43,682 nucleotides of DNA from an uncultured Clostridia bacterium (GCA_944377425.1 CALWEX010000080.1:1-43682); one strand, 5' to 3'; counted from the first letter of the stretch, positions 32,658-41,853 are shown. Translations and numbers: made by a program. Notes: generated from the sequence alone by a model not told the origin.

Positions 32658-33389
32658 TTATGTAAATTTCATCATTTCTTTTTTAAGCCTGTTTATAATT
32701 CGCTTTTCAAGTCTTGAAATATAAGACTGTGATATACCTAAAAGGTCAGCCACTTCTTTTTGGGTTTTTTCCTCACCGTCTGAGCTTATGCCAAACCGTA
32801 AGCTTACAATCTTTTTTTCTCTGCTGCTAAGATGTGATATAGCTTTTTTTAGCAGGCTTTTATCAACCTCGTCTTCAATTCCTCGGCATATTATGTCAGA
32901 GTCAGTACCTAAAATATCACTTAATAAAAGCTCATTACCTTCCCAATCAACATTTAATGGCTCATCAATAGAAACCTCAGTTTTTGTTTTTGAATTACGC
33001 CTTAAATACATTAAAATTTCGTTTTCAATACATCTTGAAGCATAAGTTGCAAGCTTAATTTTCTTTTCCGTTTTAAATGTATTTATAGCCTTAATAAGGC
33101 CTATTGTGCCTATAGAAATTAAATCTTCTACATTAATGCCTGTGTTTTCAAATTTTCTGGCTATATAAACTACAAGCCTTAAATTTCTCTCAATTAATAT
33201 AGCCTTTGCCCTTTCTTCCTCATCAGTACCCAGCATTTTAAGTATAGCTTCTTCTTCATCGGCTTCCAATGGTGGAGGAAAAATATCGCTTCCTCCTATG
33301 TAATAAATCTCCTGCGGCCTTCTAGCTAATTTAAGCCTTAAAGTCTCTAAATTATACTTAAATAAAAAATAAAAATACATCAGGTTCAT
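32658..33389 (-). CDS. sigE: RNA polymerase sporulation sigma factor SigE (pro-form)
   Basis: A 243-residue sigma-70 family factor, the early mother-cell sporulation sigma. Region 2 reads [35 protein letters not shown] and region 4 ends with [35 protein letters not shown] (29-41) is the conserved start of mature sigma-E; the about 28 residues before it are the aromatic and basic pro-sequence that holds it inactive at the membrane until SpoIIGA cuts. It overlaps spoIIGA by 4 nt. Unlike many Clostridia, sigG does not follow; a terminator and convergent azlD do. Confidence 0.96.
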   Translation of the reverse strand: MNLMYFYFLFKYNLETLRLKLARRPQEIYYIGGSDIFPPPLEADEEEAILKMLGTDEEERAKAILIERNLRLVVYIARKFENTGINVEDLISIGTIGLIKAINTFKTEKKIKLATYASRCIENEILMYLRRNSKTKTEVSIDEPLNVDWEGNELLLSDILGTDSDIICRGIEDEVDKSLLKKAISHLSSREKKIVSLRFGISSDGEEKTQKEVADLLGISQSYISRLEKRIINRLKKEMMKFT

Positions 33390-34252
33390 TTTCCCAGCCC
33401 CCTTATTCTATTGTAGTCATCACCTGATATAATAGCTTTGTACCCTCCTTTTGGGGATAAAATACCATTATATAAAGCTAAGTCACTGTTATAAAATACA
33501 CTTGTTTTTCCATCAAATATGTACTCGGTTTTATCCGGCCTTATTACTTTTAGCAGACCTTTTGTGTTGCCAAGGGCAGTATAATTAATTTCATATAAAA
33601 AGCGGAATTCTCCTTTTATAAAATCATTAAAATTCTCTTTAAAGATTGAACATACAGCACCTGTTTCTGCCACAATAAGTGCTCTGTTGTCTTTTGCTTT
33701 TAAAAAATTTCCGCTGTCTATAAGAGCCGTCAGCTCGCATACAGAATTATTATAATAAATTTTAATCCGGCAGAACTTTGCTCTTTGGGCATAAAAAACA
33801 TCTATCCACCTGCCCGAAAACTTAATAAAGTCATAAGCAATAAAAGCTGTAATTATAAGTACAGCCGCTGTGTATTTTCCATACCCCATACCAAAGTAAG
33901 CCTTTAAAGCCTGAGGTATATTTGAAAAACACATTATCCAAATCGAAAGACCGCAAAGGGTAAATGCTGTTATAACCATAATTAGCGCCTGTTCTAAAAA
34001 TCGCCGTATTGAAACAGGTTTAAACACAGTATAAAGCGCCACTAAATTGGACAAAACAGCAATAGCTAATCCAGATAAACCAAAAATAACCCCGCTTAAG
34101 GCCAATAAACAATAAAATCCGGATTCGGCAAGACATACAATAGCTATTCTTTTTAAAGAAGCTCTGCTTTTTGATATTACTCCTGTTATGAAAAACACAA
34201 CAAAATCCATAACAAAATTAATCAAAAAACAAACATCCAAATATACTGTCAT
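33386..34252 (-). CDS. spoIIGA: Sigma-E processing aspartic peptidase SpoIIGA
   Basis: 288 residues. The N-terminal half has about five membrane segments (from [20 protein letters not shown]). The C-terminal half is a pepsin/retropepsin-like domain with [11 protein letters not shown], where D179 matches the catalytic Asp. It cleaves the pro-sequence of sigma-E after a signal from the forespore protein SpoIIR. A -10 box TATAAT (minus, 34272-34277) lies 20 nt ahead of the ATG without a good -35, as expected of a Spo0A-activated promoter; TGTCAAT at 34279-34285 is a partial match to a Spo0A box. Confidence 0.95.
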   Translation of the reverse strand: MTVYLDVCFLINFVMDFVVFFITGVISKSRASLKRIAIVCLAESGFYCLLALSGVIFGLSGLAIAVLSNLVALYTVFKPVSIRRFLEQALIMVITAFTLCGLSIWIMCFSNIPQALKAYFGMGYGKYTAAVLIITAFIAYDFIKFSGRWIDVFYAQRAKFCRIKIYYNNSVCELTALIDSGNFLKAKDNRALIVAETGAVCSIFKENFNDFIKGEFRFLYEINYTALGNTKGLLKVIRPDKTEYIFDGKTSVFYNSDLALYNGILSPKGGYKAIISGDDYNRIRGLGK

Positions 34253-34290
34253 GCTTAACTCACCTAATGAGATTATACATTGACAGGCAT

Positions 34291-34321
34291 TAAAAAAATG
34301 CCGAATTATGTATCCGGCATT
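34291..34321 (-). terminator. Terminator of the DUF362 gene
   Basis: AATGCCG (34297-34303) pairs with CGGCATT (34315-34321), and a T run follows on the minus strand (34292-34298). It separates the DUF362 gene from spoIIGA. Confidence 0.85.
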
Positions 34322-34372
34322 AATTTTAATACGTCAAATTATTCTCTTTTATTCATTAATTAAATAATTTTT

Positions 34373-35482
34373 TTATTTTACTTCAATAAGCTCGTATTCA
34401 AGAGAACCCATGCCTATTTTCTGAGCATGTTCAAGGCAGCCTAACCAGTCAGTTGTAGGGTGCATAGCGGCAAAATGGTCATGTCCGCAGTCGCAGCTAC
34501 CATGGTCAATAGCGCTTCCGTGCATAACCGGCTGTTTATTTGCCATATCGGCACAAGCTTTATCAAGTGCTACTGGGTCAAATGAAGCAAACATACCTAC
34601 ATTAGGAATTATAGCCACATCATTTTCAGCATGGCAGTCACAGTATGGTGAAACATCCATTACAAGGTTAATATGGAATGCTGGTTTGTCTTTAACAACA
34701 GCCCAAGCATATTCTGCCATTTTTTTGTTAAATGAATCTATTGAAATATCATATGTTGGTTTAATAGCGTTAAATGCACATACACCTATACATCTGCCGC
34801 AGCCTACACATTTATCAAGGTCAATTTTAGCCTTGCCTGAGTCATAGCTTATAGCGTTATGAGCACAGATTTTTGAACAGACTTTGCAGTTTACACATTT
34901 TCTCTCTGAAATAGATGGTTTTCCGTCGCTGTGCATTTCCATTTTACCAGCTCTGCTTCCGCTGCCCATACCGATATTTTTAATTGCACCGCCAAAGCCA
35001 GCCTGCTCATGGCCTTTAAAATGATTAAGTGATATAAAAATGTCAGCATCCATAATAGCTGTACCTATCTTAGCTTCTTTAACAACCTCTCCGTCTATAG
35101 GCACTATTGTTTCATCAGTGCCTTTAAGTCCGTCAGCTATTATAATATGGCAGCCAGTTGTCATAGGTGTAAAACCATTTTCATAAGCAGCGCTTATATG
35201 TTCAAGAGCCTGTTTTCTTCTGCCTACATAAAGAGTATTGCAGTCTGTAAGGAAAGGCTCTCCGCCTAAAGAACGAACTACATCTGCAACTGTTTTAGCA
35301 TAGTTCGGTCTTATATAAGACATATTACCTGGCTCGCCAAAATTAAGTTTAATAGCAACAAATTTTTTATTAAAATCTATATTTCCTATTCCGGCTTCTT
35401 TAATTAATTTTTCTAATTTCTGTAAAAGATTGTTGCCCATTTTTACTCGCATATCAGTATAATAAACTTTTGATTTTTCCAT
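34373..35482 (-). CDS. DUF362-domain protein with two [4Fe-4S] clusters
   Basis: 369 residues. The DUF362 part has LNHFKGHEQAGFGGAIKNIGMG. Two ferredoxin motifs sit in the middle: CVNCKVCSKICAHNAI and CVGCGRCIGVCAFNAI, each CxxCxxCxxxC, binding [4Fe-4S] clusters. The C-terminus adds further Cys/His (SCDCGHDH). The family is common in anaerobes; it is cytoplasmic and presumably an electron carrier or redox enzyme, but no reaction is established. AGGAGA precedes the ATG. It is transcribed alone and divergent from DUF1540. Confidence 0.9.
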   Translation of the reverse strand: MEKSKVYYTDMRVKMGNNLLQKLEKLIKEAGIGNIDFNKKFVAIKLNFGEPGNMSYIRPNYAKTVADVVRSLGGEPFLTDCNTLYVGRRKQALEHISAAYENGFTPMTTGCHIIIADGLKGTDETIVPIDGEVVKEAKIGTAIMDADIFISLNHFKGHEQAGFGGAIKNIGMGSGSRAGKMEMHSDGKPSISERKCVNCKVCSKICAHNAISYDSGKAKIDLDKCVGCGRCIGVCAFNAIKPTYDISIDSFNKKMAEYAWAVVKDKPAFHINLVMDVSPYCDCHAENDVAIIPNVGMFASFDPVALDKACADMANKQPVMHGSAIDHGSCDCGHDHFAAMHPTTDWLGCLEHAQKIGMGSLEYELIEVK

Positions 35483-35571
35483 ATATTACTCTCCTTTTTT
35501 ATTTTGTATAGTGAATAAAACAGCCTACAAAGAGCATAATAACATTATCAACTTTGAGAGGAGGAATTGAA

Positions 35572-35739
35572 ATGGCACGCAATACAAGCATTAAATGTAC
35601 TGTAAATCAGTGCAAATATCATTGCAAAGGCGAAAACTACTGTTCACTTGATACAATTACAGTAAGCTCACATGAACCAAACCCTACAAAAGATGAATGC
35701 ACAGACTGCAAATCCTTCAAACTCGACAGCGGCTGCTAA
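35572..35739 (+). CDS. DUF1540-domain small cysteine-rich protein
   Basis: A 55-residue protein with the DUF1540 pattern: CTVNQCKYHCKGENYC then CTDCKSF, plus a terminal Cys. The six or more Cys and one His suggest a bound metal ion. Clostridial and Bacillus relatives are often paired in tandem and some are linked to sporulation, but no function is set. The start at 35572 follows AGGAGG (35559-35564), not the ATG 18 nt upstream that would overlap that site. Confidence 0.9.
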   Translation: MARNTSIKCTVNQCKYHCKGENYCSLDTITVSSHEPNPTKDECTDCKSFKLDSGC

Positions 35740-35782
35740 TTAATTATTGACTGTAAATTTTTCTCAGACGTAATTTTTAAAA

Positions 35783-35911
35783 TGTAATAAGACCTATTAC
35801 AACGTATTTTTATAAAACGAGTTTATCGTTTTAAGCCTGTTAAAAATACGAAACTGATTGCCTGTTAATTACAACTATGCGTGAGGCTGTCTGATTTATT
35901 CAGACAGCCTC
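35783..35911. other. Cluster of hairpins in the DUF1540-ppiB spacer
   Basis: Three consecutive structures lie in 129 nt. (1) TGTAATA/TATTACA at 35783-35789 and 35795-35801. (2) A nested pair: CGTATTTTTA/TAAAAATACG (35803-35812, 35841-35850) enclosing TAAAACGA/TCGTTTTA (35813-35820, 35826-35833). (3) A perfect 12-bp stem GAGGCTGTCTGA/TCAGACAGCCTC (35883-35894, 35900-35911). GCCTGTTAA repeats at 35835-35843 and 35860-35868. Only the third is placed as a terminator would be, and none has a good T run. A structured RNA or a small mobile remnant are both possible. Confidence 0.5.
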
Positions 35912-35925
35912 TACATATATCCAAA

Positions 35926-36447
35926 TTATGCTTTTACTGGCTCAGGATACTCCTGACCGAAAGTTTCAACTGTTACTTCAGTCATTATCTGAGGCTCATC
36001 AGGCATATCCATTCTGTCTGTTTTAACGCAGGCAAGCTTGTCCACAATATCCATTCCCTCAATTACCTTTCCAAAAGCAGCGTATGCCCCATCAAGGTGT
36101 GGAGCGTCTTTATGCATAATAAAGAACTGGCTGCCTGCTGTATTAGGCATCATTGTTCTTGCCATAGATATAACGCCTGCTGTATGTTTAAGGTCATTTT
36201 TAAATCCGTTCTGGTTAAACTCACCTTTAATGCAGTATCCTGGGCCGCCCATTCCTGTACCTTCTGGGTCTCCGCCCTGAATCATAAAGCCTTTTATTAT
36301 TCTGTGGAATCCAACTCCGTTATAAAATCCCTTGTTGATAAGAGAAATAAAATTGTTTACTGTATTAGGTGCTACTTCAGGATACAGCTCAATTTTAATT
36401 GTGTCTTCTCCGTTAATAGTCATTGTTACCAAAGGGTTCTGTGCCAA
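35926..36447 (-). CDS. ppiB: Cyclophilin-type peptidyl-prolyl cis-trans isomerase
   Basis: A cytoplasmic foldase of about 173 residues. FHRIIKGFMIQGGDPEGTG is the cyclophilin core with the active Arg, followed by SQFFIMHKDAPHLDGAYAAFGKVIEG. No signal peptide. I placed the start at TTG (36447, MAQNPLV) because AAAGGA ends 8 nt before it. The ATG at 36456 overlaps that ribosome site and would add only three residues. It is followed by the 12-bp hairpin at 35883-35911. Confidence 0.93.
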   Translation of the reverse strand: MAQNPLVTMTINGEDTIKIELYPEVAPNTVNNFISLINKGFYNGVGFHRIIKGFMIQGGDPEGTGMGGPGYCIKGEFNQNGFKNDLKHTAGVISMARTMMPNTAGSQFFIMHKDAPHLDGAYAAFGKVIEGMDIVDKLACVKTDRMDMPDEPQIMTEVTVETFGQEYPEPVKA

Positions 36448-36513
36448 TTTAATCATCCTTTCATTTTATTATGTATTTAAGCATATCATAAAAACACACT
36501 ATAAACAATATTT

Positions 36514-36942
36514 TTAAGCCTGACCTTGTATTTCCTTAAGTGCTTTTTTAAAATTATTTATCATCCAATCTGGCAGATTTTTACATCGCATTTCATCTAT
36601 ATTAAGCCAGTAAAAAGCCTCATGTTCATTACTTAACCTTACATTTCCGCTTAAATATGTGCATATATAAGTAATTATAACCATGTGAATATTAGTCCGT
36701 ATGGCATCATATACATTTAAAATTCTGCCTACAGAAATATTTAAACCTGTTTCTTCTTCTATTTCACGCAATAAGGCGTGTGTTGCCGTTTCGCAGTATT
36801 TAACACTGCCTCCCGGTAAATCCCAGCATTGATGTTTATTAATGTAGCTTGAATCCATTTCACTTTTGGACCTTTTAAGAACAAGGAATTTATCGTCTTT
36901 TATAATAACGGCTTTTACAGCAAAAGCAAACTCCCCTCTCAT
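36514..36942 (-). CDS. NUDIX hydrolase
   Basis: 142 residues. FAVKAVIIKDDKFLVLKRS is the first strand pair, and the NUDIX box GGSVKYCETATHALLREIEEETGL is intact. QCWDLPGG shows the usual substrate-side loop. The substrate is unknown. Last gene of the methyltransferase-hslO-NUDIX run, starting 13 nt after hslO with GAGGTG. It is unrelated in detail to the NUDIX gene at 11710. Confidence 0.9.
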   Translation of the reverse strand: MRGEFAFAVKAVIIKDDKFLVLKRSKSEMDSSYINKHQCWDLPGGSVKYCETATHALLREIEEETGLNISVGRILNVYDAIRTNIHMVIITYICTYLSGNVRLSNEHEAFYWLNIDEMRCKNLPDWMINNFKKALKEIQGQA

Positions 36943-36955
36943 TTATGCACCTCTT

Positions 36956-37840
36956 TTACTTAGAGCATGCTTCAACAAGGAGTTTTTTCAGTTCTTCCTC
37001 ATTAAAATCATAAACTTTATTGCAGAACTGGCATGTAAGAGAGGCTTTTTTATCCTCTTCTATAATTTTAGCAAGCTCTTTTTTGCCAAGGCTTACTATA
37101 GCCTGTTCCACTCTTTGCCTGCTGCAACTGCACTTATAATCCATTCCTGTTTTCTCAAGTATTTCAAGACCTAAATCCCCTAATATTGTTTCAAGTATTT
37201 TTTCGGCATTAAAACCTGAGCTCAGCATATCAGTAATATACGGAATTGTAAGCAGTTTCTTTTCTAGCTTATCAACTACATCTTCTTGAGCATCTGGCAT
37301 AAGCTGAATAATAAAACCACCAGAGTGTTTAATTGATAAATCAGTATCCACCAATACGCCTAAACCTACAGAAGATGGAACCTGTTCACTTTTTGCAAAA
37401 TAATAAGTAATATCGTCAGCAATCTCACCGGAAATAAGCTCTATAGAGCCGGAATATGGCTCTTTTAAACCTACGTCCTTAATAACTCTTAAAGAACCAT
37501 TTCCTATAGCTCCGCCTACATTAAGTTTTCCGTCTGGCTTAAGAGGCATGTCCACATCAGGGTTTACTACATAGCCTTTTACGTTTGATTTGCTGTCTGA
37601 TGTAACAAGAACGCCTTTTAATGGTCCGTCGCCTGTTATCTGCAAAGTAATTAAATCTTTTTCAGATTTAAGCATTGCTCCCATTATGGCTGCGGCAGTA
37701 AGCATTCTTCCAAGCGCCGCCGATGCAACAGGTGTTGTTTGGTGTATCTGTCTTGCTTTTTCAACAGTATTTGTGCTTATAGCTGCAAAAGCACGTATAC
37801 TTCCATTTCCTGCAGTAGCTCTAATTATATAATCTTCCAT
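36956..37840 (-). CDS. hslO: Redox-activated chaperone Hsp33
   Basis: 294 residues. The chaperone holds unfolding proteins under oxidative stress; oxidation releases zinc from four Cys and switches it on. YIIRATAGNGSIRAFAA is the family opening, GDGPLKGVLVTSDSK follows, and the zinc site is CSCS with CQFC 31 residues on. It begins 1 nt after the methyltransferase stop, and its ribosome site GGAGGA lies inside that gene's last codons, so the two are translationally linked. Confidence 0.96.
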   Translation of the reverse strand: MEDYIIRATAGNGSIRAFAAISTNTVEKARQIHQTTPVASAALGRMLTAAAIMGAMLKSEKDLITLQITGDGPLKGVLVTSDSKSNVKGYVVNPDVDMPLKPDGKLNVGGAIGNGSLRVIKDVGLKEPYSGSIELISGEIADDITYYFAKSEQVPSSVGLGVLVDTDLSIKHSGGFIIQLMPDAQEDVVDKLEKKLLTIPYITDMLSSGFNAEKILETILGDLGLEILEKTGMDYKCSCSRQRVEQAIVSLGKKELAKIIEEDKKASLTCQFCNKVYDFNEEELKKLLVEACSK

Positions 37841-37841
37841 T

Positions 37842-38612
37842 TTATATTCCTCCAGTTAGTTTGCCATTTTCACGCGCTACAAAATAAATACGCTCACTTT
37901 TTTCATTAGGCGCATTAAATGTAAAAGCATCATAGCACGCTTCAAAAATCAGGCCAGCTTCATTAAGCGCTTTTTTGATTTCTTCTATTTTATATGCTTT
38001 TTCGTAGTGACATTCTTCGGTTCTTTCATATAAACCATTTTCCTGTTTAATAAAGAAATTAACATAGTATTCGTTTATTCTTTCGTTCTCATCGTAATAG
38101 TTCTGCCATATATAAGCCGCATTTTCCTCACTGTCAGCAAATGTATTTTCGCCAAGTATATTTTTAAATTTATATTCTGTGTTAATATCAAATATAAAAA
38201 TGCCGCCTGGCTCCAAATAATTATTAACCAGTTTAAAAACCTCAACTATATCTTCATACTCAGTAATATAATTAATGCTGTCACAAAGGCAAAGTATTAC
38301 ATCAACAGTTCCATAAAGTTCAAATTCCGTCATGTCTTGAAGAAGGTATAATATATTTTTATCACCTTCGTCAACAGCTTTCTGCCTTGCTACCGAAAGC
38401 ATTTCTTCTGATATATCTATGCCTATCATGTCATATCCTTCTTTAGCAAGCCTTCCGGTAATATTACCCGTACCACAGCCAAGCTCTGCTATAAGTTTAG
38501 GATTAATATTATATTTTTCCCAAATATCATGCAGATATTTAACCCACATGTCATAATCCATATTATCCATAAATATATCGTACACAGACGCAAATTCTTC
38601 GTAAGCGGCCAT
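37842..38612 (-). CDS. Class I SAM-dependent methyltransferase
   Basis: A 256-residue Rossmann-fold methyltransferase. ELGCGTGNITGRLA binds SAM, GIDISEEMLSVA is motif II, and DVILCLCDSINYI motif IV. YEEFASVYDIFMDNMDYDMW resembles the opening of YqeM-type proteins. The substrate is unknown. The start at 38612 (MAAYEEF) has GAGGTG 7 nt upstream; the GTG at 38621 overlaps that site. First gene ahead of hslO. Confidence 0.88.
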   Translation of the reverse strand: MAAYEEFASVYDIFMDNMDYDMWVKYLHDIWEKYNINPKLIAELGCGTGNITGRLAKEGYDMIGIDISEEMLSVARQKAVDEGDKNILYLLQDMTEFELYGTVDVILCLCDSINYITEYEDIVEVFKLVNNYLEPGGIFIFDINTEYKFKNILGENTFADSEENAAYIWQNYYDENERINEYYVNFFIKQENGLYERTEECHYEKAYKIEEIKKALNEAGLIFEACYDAFTFNAPNEKSERIYFVARENGKLTGGI

Positions 38613-38721
38613 AAATGTCACCTCATTACTGATTACCCTTTATTAAAATCACTAATTATAATACTATAAATTACCATATACTACAATGCAGAATTTAACT
38701 TAATTATTTAGCATTAAAAAC

Positions 38722-38768
38722 AAAAAACGGCATTTTACATGCTTAAGCACCGTAAAACTCCGTTTTTT
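38722..38768 (-). terminator. Terminator of the folC-TPR operon
   Basis: AAAAAACGGCATTTTAC (38722-38738) pairs with GTAAAACTCCGTTTTTT (38752-38768) with a two-base mismatch, with GCTTAAGC in the loop. It lies 11 nt after the TPR gene stop. Confidence 0.88.
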
Positions 38769-38778
38769 ATCAGTATAT

Positions 38779-40179
38779 TTATCCTCTTTGTGACGAAAGC
38801 TCCGTAAGTTTCTGCTCAGAGCGAGTGAATACATCAGATGATGAAAACTCGTTTACAATCCGCCCGTAATACTCCTTAGCCTGAGCATTATCGCCTTCCT
38901 GCTCACTTATCTGAGCTAAAAAATAAAGTATATTATCAGAGAAATTCTCATTAGGCGCCATTTCAAGAGCTTTATTTAAGCTTGCTTTGGCTTCTGCTAA
39001 ATTGCCACTGTTAAATAGTTCCCTTCCAGAATCATAAAGTGTTTCACCAGCTTGAGGATAGCATTTAGCTCTAAGGTCTTCAACATTAATTTTATCCTCA
39101 TCTGTAAGAAGGTCAGCTTTTAAGTTATATAACAACTCAGCCGCACTATCAAATTCACCTGAAGCAATATAAGCCTCCGCTGTTTGTATATCAAGCTCCT
39201 GTTGTTTTACATTGTATTCTCCTTGATATTTCTTGTTTTCTTCCTGAAGCTTTTTATATTCTTCTTCAAGGTTATTGTATTTAACTGCAAAAGCTGATGT
39301 GCCGTTTATGTTTTCATCTTCAAGCTCACTAATACGCTTTTGCATTTCATCAATTTTAGACTGCTCATTACTTATTGTGCTGGGCATAATAAGTGTAACA
39401 AAAACAGCAGAAGTCAGTATAATGCCAGCTCCAAAAAGGGCAAAATCAGTACGAAAGGCTGATATTAATTTCTTAAAAATACCATTTGACTGTTCGTTAT
39501 AACCATTTTCAATATACCCTTCTGTCTCTGTACTGCTTGATAAACTGTTTTTGCCAGAAACAGCTTTTTCTGATGATGTAAGCTCTGCTAAATATTCTAA
39601 AGCCTTTGGGTTTCGCTTATCTATTTTAAGCGTTTTATAAATTGTTTTTTTAGCTTTTGATTTATCATGTACACTTAAATAATACGCCGTTAAAAGATTA
39701 TTGGCCTCTACTAAAGACGGGTTTATATCAACAGCTTTCTTTAACTGAATAACAGCCAAATCGTTATTACCCTGTTTAAACTGCTCAAGGGCATTATTAT
39801 ACATATTAATGCCGTCGCTTAGCTTTTCAAGAAGCCTTGCGTTTTTCTGTAAAGAATCAATATATCTTTGAGCCGGATTTTTTTCTTTTTTTATAGAAGC
39901 ACTTATTATCCATTCCTTAAGGGCTTCAGTAACAAGGCCTATTTGAAAATAAGCAATACCAAGAAGATTTCTTGCCACAAAGTTATGCTTATCAAAAAGA
40001 ACACACTCTTTAAGAGCCTCAACAGCCGCACTGTAATCTTCTTCTTTGGCAAAGGCCACACCTTTGTTATACTGCCTTAATGATGCCGTTCTTGCCTTTT
40101 GCAGCAATAAATTGTCAGCGCCGCAGTTAAAACAAATGTGGCCTGTAGGTATTTCTTTAGAACATCTGCTACATATCAT
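38779..40179 (-). CDS. Zinc-ribbon, TPR-repeat, single-pass membrane protein
   Basis: 466 residues in four parts. An N-terminal zinc ribbon (CSRCSKEI...HICFNCG, residues 3-19) leads into TPR repeats to about residue 200 (AAVEALKECVLFDKHNFVARNLLG; AVIQLKKAVDINPSLVEANN). A membrane segment is at about 246-264, a coiled coil at about 270-340 (DEMQKRISELEDENI), and more TPR-like helices run from 335 to the end. It looks like a scaffold linking cytoplasm to cell exterior; no enzyme domain is seen. The ATG at 40179 follows AAGGAGC and overlaps the previous small gene by 11 nt. Confidence 0.85.
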   Translation of the reverse strand: MICSRCSKEIPTGHICFNCGADNLLLQKARTASLRQYNKGVAFAKEEDYSAAVEALKECVLFDKHNFVARNLLGIAYFQIGLVTEALKEWIISASIKKEKNPAQRYIDSLQKNARLLEKLSDGINMYNNALEQFKQGNNDLAVIQLKKAVDINPSLVEANNLLTAYYLSVHDKSKAKKTIYKTLKIDKRNPKALEYLAELTSSEKAVSGKNSLSSSTETEGYIENGYNEQSNGIFKKLISAFRTDFALFGAGIILTSAVFVTLIMPSTISNEQSKIDEMQKRISELEDENINGTSAFAVKYNNLEEEYKKLQEENKKYQGEYNVKQQELDIQTAEAYIASGEFDSAAELLYNLKADLLTDEDKINVEDLRAKCYPQAGETLYDSGRELFNSGNLAEAKASLNKALEMAPNENFSDNILYFLAQISEQEGDNAQAKEYYGRIVNEFSSSDVFTRSEQKLTELSSQRG

Positions 40180-40342
40180 CGGCACCGCTCCTTCTTCTTT
40201 TAAAGGAACCATTGCTTTGGCTTACTATATAATCAAGCATATCCATTATGTCTTTCATTTCTGTAGAATGAATAGAGTCTTCTATGTCATTAAGCTCAAG
40301 AATTTGTTCATACTTTTTAATCTCGTCCTTGAAATTAATCAT
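40169..40342 (-). CDS. Small hypothetical protein between folC and the TPR gene, 57 residues
   Basis: The frame runs from ATG at 40342 to TAG at 40169. The protein is strongly charged and probably helical: FKDEIKKYEQILELNDIEDS, then EMKDIMDMLDYIV, and a basic end FKRRRSG. No membrane segment or Cys. I do not recognise a named family. A GGGAG site is ahead of it. Its start overlaps the folC stop (ATGA) and its end overlaps the TPR gene start by 11 nt, so the three genes are coupled in translation. The context suggests it works with, or tunes expression of, the TPR protein. Confidence 0.78.
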   Translation of the reverse strand: MINFKDEIKKYEQILELNDIEDSIHSTEMKDIMDMLDYIVSQSNGSFKRRRSGADDM

Positions 40343-41649
40343 ATTGCACTCCCTTCAGATTTTCTGGCAAGCTTATAAAGCTCACCAATAAGATAAAGCG
40401 AGCCAGCACATACAACAACATCTTCTTTATCGGTTATTGATTTTGCAAGGCTGTAAGCTTTATCAATATCTTTTTCTATGTGTATTTCGGTATTATACTT
40501 TTCAACCAAATGTGAAACCTCAGTAACATCCCATTTTCTGTTGCTGTGAGGCTCTGTAAAAACAGCTTTATTAGCTATAGGCATAATTAACTCAAGCATT
40601 TTTTCGTATTCTTTATCGCCTAAAATACCTATAAGCATTGTGATTTTTTTATCTGAAAAATACTTTTTAAGGGATTTAAAAAGCATTGATATTCCATCTA
40701 TGTTATGAGCTCCGTCAAGAATAACCATAGGATTATTCTCAACTATCTCCATTCTTCCATTCCATTTAGCCTTAGCAATGCCTTCTTTTATAGTATCATC
40801 ACTAATAATCATACCATTATCCTTCATAGCCTTAAATGCCATAAGAACTTCAGTAGCATTTATTATCTGGTATTCGCCTAAAAGACTTATATTAACATTT
40901 TTAAATGAAACAACTTCGTTTTCAACATCAAAAACAGTTCCACAAATATCCTGTTTAATTATATTAGCACCTGTGTTTTTAGCGTGATACAATTTTGAGC
41001 CTTTTTCACTGCAAATATCTTTTATAACACTGTAAATTTCCTCATTATCAGTTAAAAGCACTGTAGGAGAGTCGGATTTAATTATACCGCCCTTTTCATA
41101 AGCTATTTTGCCTAAAGTATCGCCCAAATATTCCATATGGTCAAGACTAATTGAGGCAATAATAGAGCATTCCGGCTTTTTAACAACATTTGTAGCATCG
41201 CATCTGCCGCCCATTCCAACTTCAAGCACTACATAATCAACTTTGTTATCATAAAAATATTTAAAAGCAGCAGCCGTTACTACTTCAAAAATTGTAGGCT
41301 GACCTACTCCGTTTTTAACTATCATTTCGCAATGCTCTTTTACATCAGTCAAATATTTAGCAAAATCCTCATCTGATATCTGTTTGCCATCAATAGTTAT
41401 TCTTTCGTTATATTTTTCCAAATGAGGCGATGTATAAACACCAACTTTATAGCCAGCTGTCATAAGCACGCTTGAAACCATTGAACAAATTGAGCCTTTT
41501 CCGTTTGTTCCAGCAACATGTATAACTTTCAGTTCATCTTGAGGGTTTGACATGCTTTCCATAAGAGCATAAATTCTGTCCAGTCCCAAGTCATAACCTA
41601 ACATTCCATATAATTCCTGTAAATAGTCCAAAGTTTCGGCGTAATTCAT
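40339..41649 (-). CDS. folC: Folylpolyglutamate synthase/dihydrofolate synthase
   Basis: 436 residues. It adds glutamates to folates with ATP, and members often also join dihydropteroate to glutamate. VIHVAGTNGKGSICSMVSSVL is the P-loop signature, YTSPHLEKYNERI and EVGMGGRCDATNVV follow, and MVILDGAHNIDGI lies in the C-terminal domain. GAGGTT precedes the ATG. First gene of a three-gene overlapping operon. Confidence 0.96.
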   Translation of the reverse strand: MNYAETLDYLQELYGMLGYDLGLDRIYALMESMSNPQDELKVIHVAGTNGKGSICSMVSSVLMTAGYKVGVYTSPHLEKYNERITIDGKQISDEDFAKYLTDVKEHCEMIVKNGVGQPTIFEVVTAAAFKYFYDNKVDYVVLEVGMGGRCDATNVVKKPECSIIASISLDHMEYLGDTLGKIAYEKGGIIKSDSPTVLLTDNEEIYSVIKDICSEKGSKLYHAKNTGANIIKQDICGTVFDVENEVVSFKNVNISLLGEYQIINATEVLMAFKAMKDNGMIISDDTIKEGIAKAKWNGRMEIVENNPMVILDGAHNIDGISMLFKSLKKYFSDKKITMLIGILGDKEYEKMLELIMPIANKAVFTEPHSNRKWDVTEVSHLVEKYNTEIHIEKDIDKAYSLAKSITDKEDVVVCAGSLYLIGELYKLARKSEGSAI

Positions 41650-41788
41650 AAATAATTAACCTCATTCCCATATATAGTAATTTAACCCAAACATATAAAA
41701 AACATAGTAATAGCAATATTATAGTACCATAAATTCGACCAAATTCAACAGATAAATATTTAATATTTTTAAAACATTATATTTACAT

Positions 41789-41819
41789 AAAAAGCACCGC
41801 CGAACTAAATCGACGATGC
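41789..41819 (-). terminator. Terminator of the LysM-esterase gene
   Basis: GCACCGCCGAA (41794-41804) pairs with TCGACGATGC (41810-41819) with wobbles, with a T run on the minus strand (41789-41793), 35 nt after the stop. Confidence 0.78.
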
Positions 41820-41853
41820 CTATTGTCTAATATATAATATTTATTTTAAACAA

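Noticed and set aside
35881..36480. 199-codon plus-strand frame opposite ppiB
   Set aside because: The cyclophilin motifs are on the minus strand; this frame is its shadow and begins in the 12-bp hairpin.
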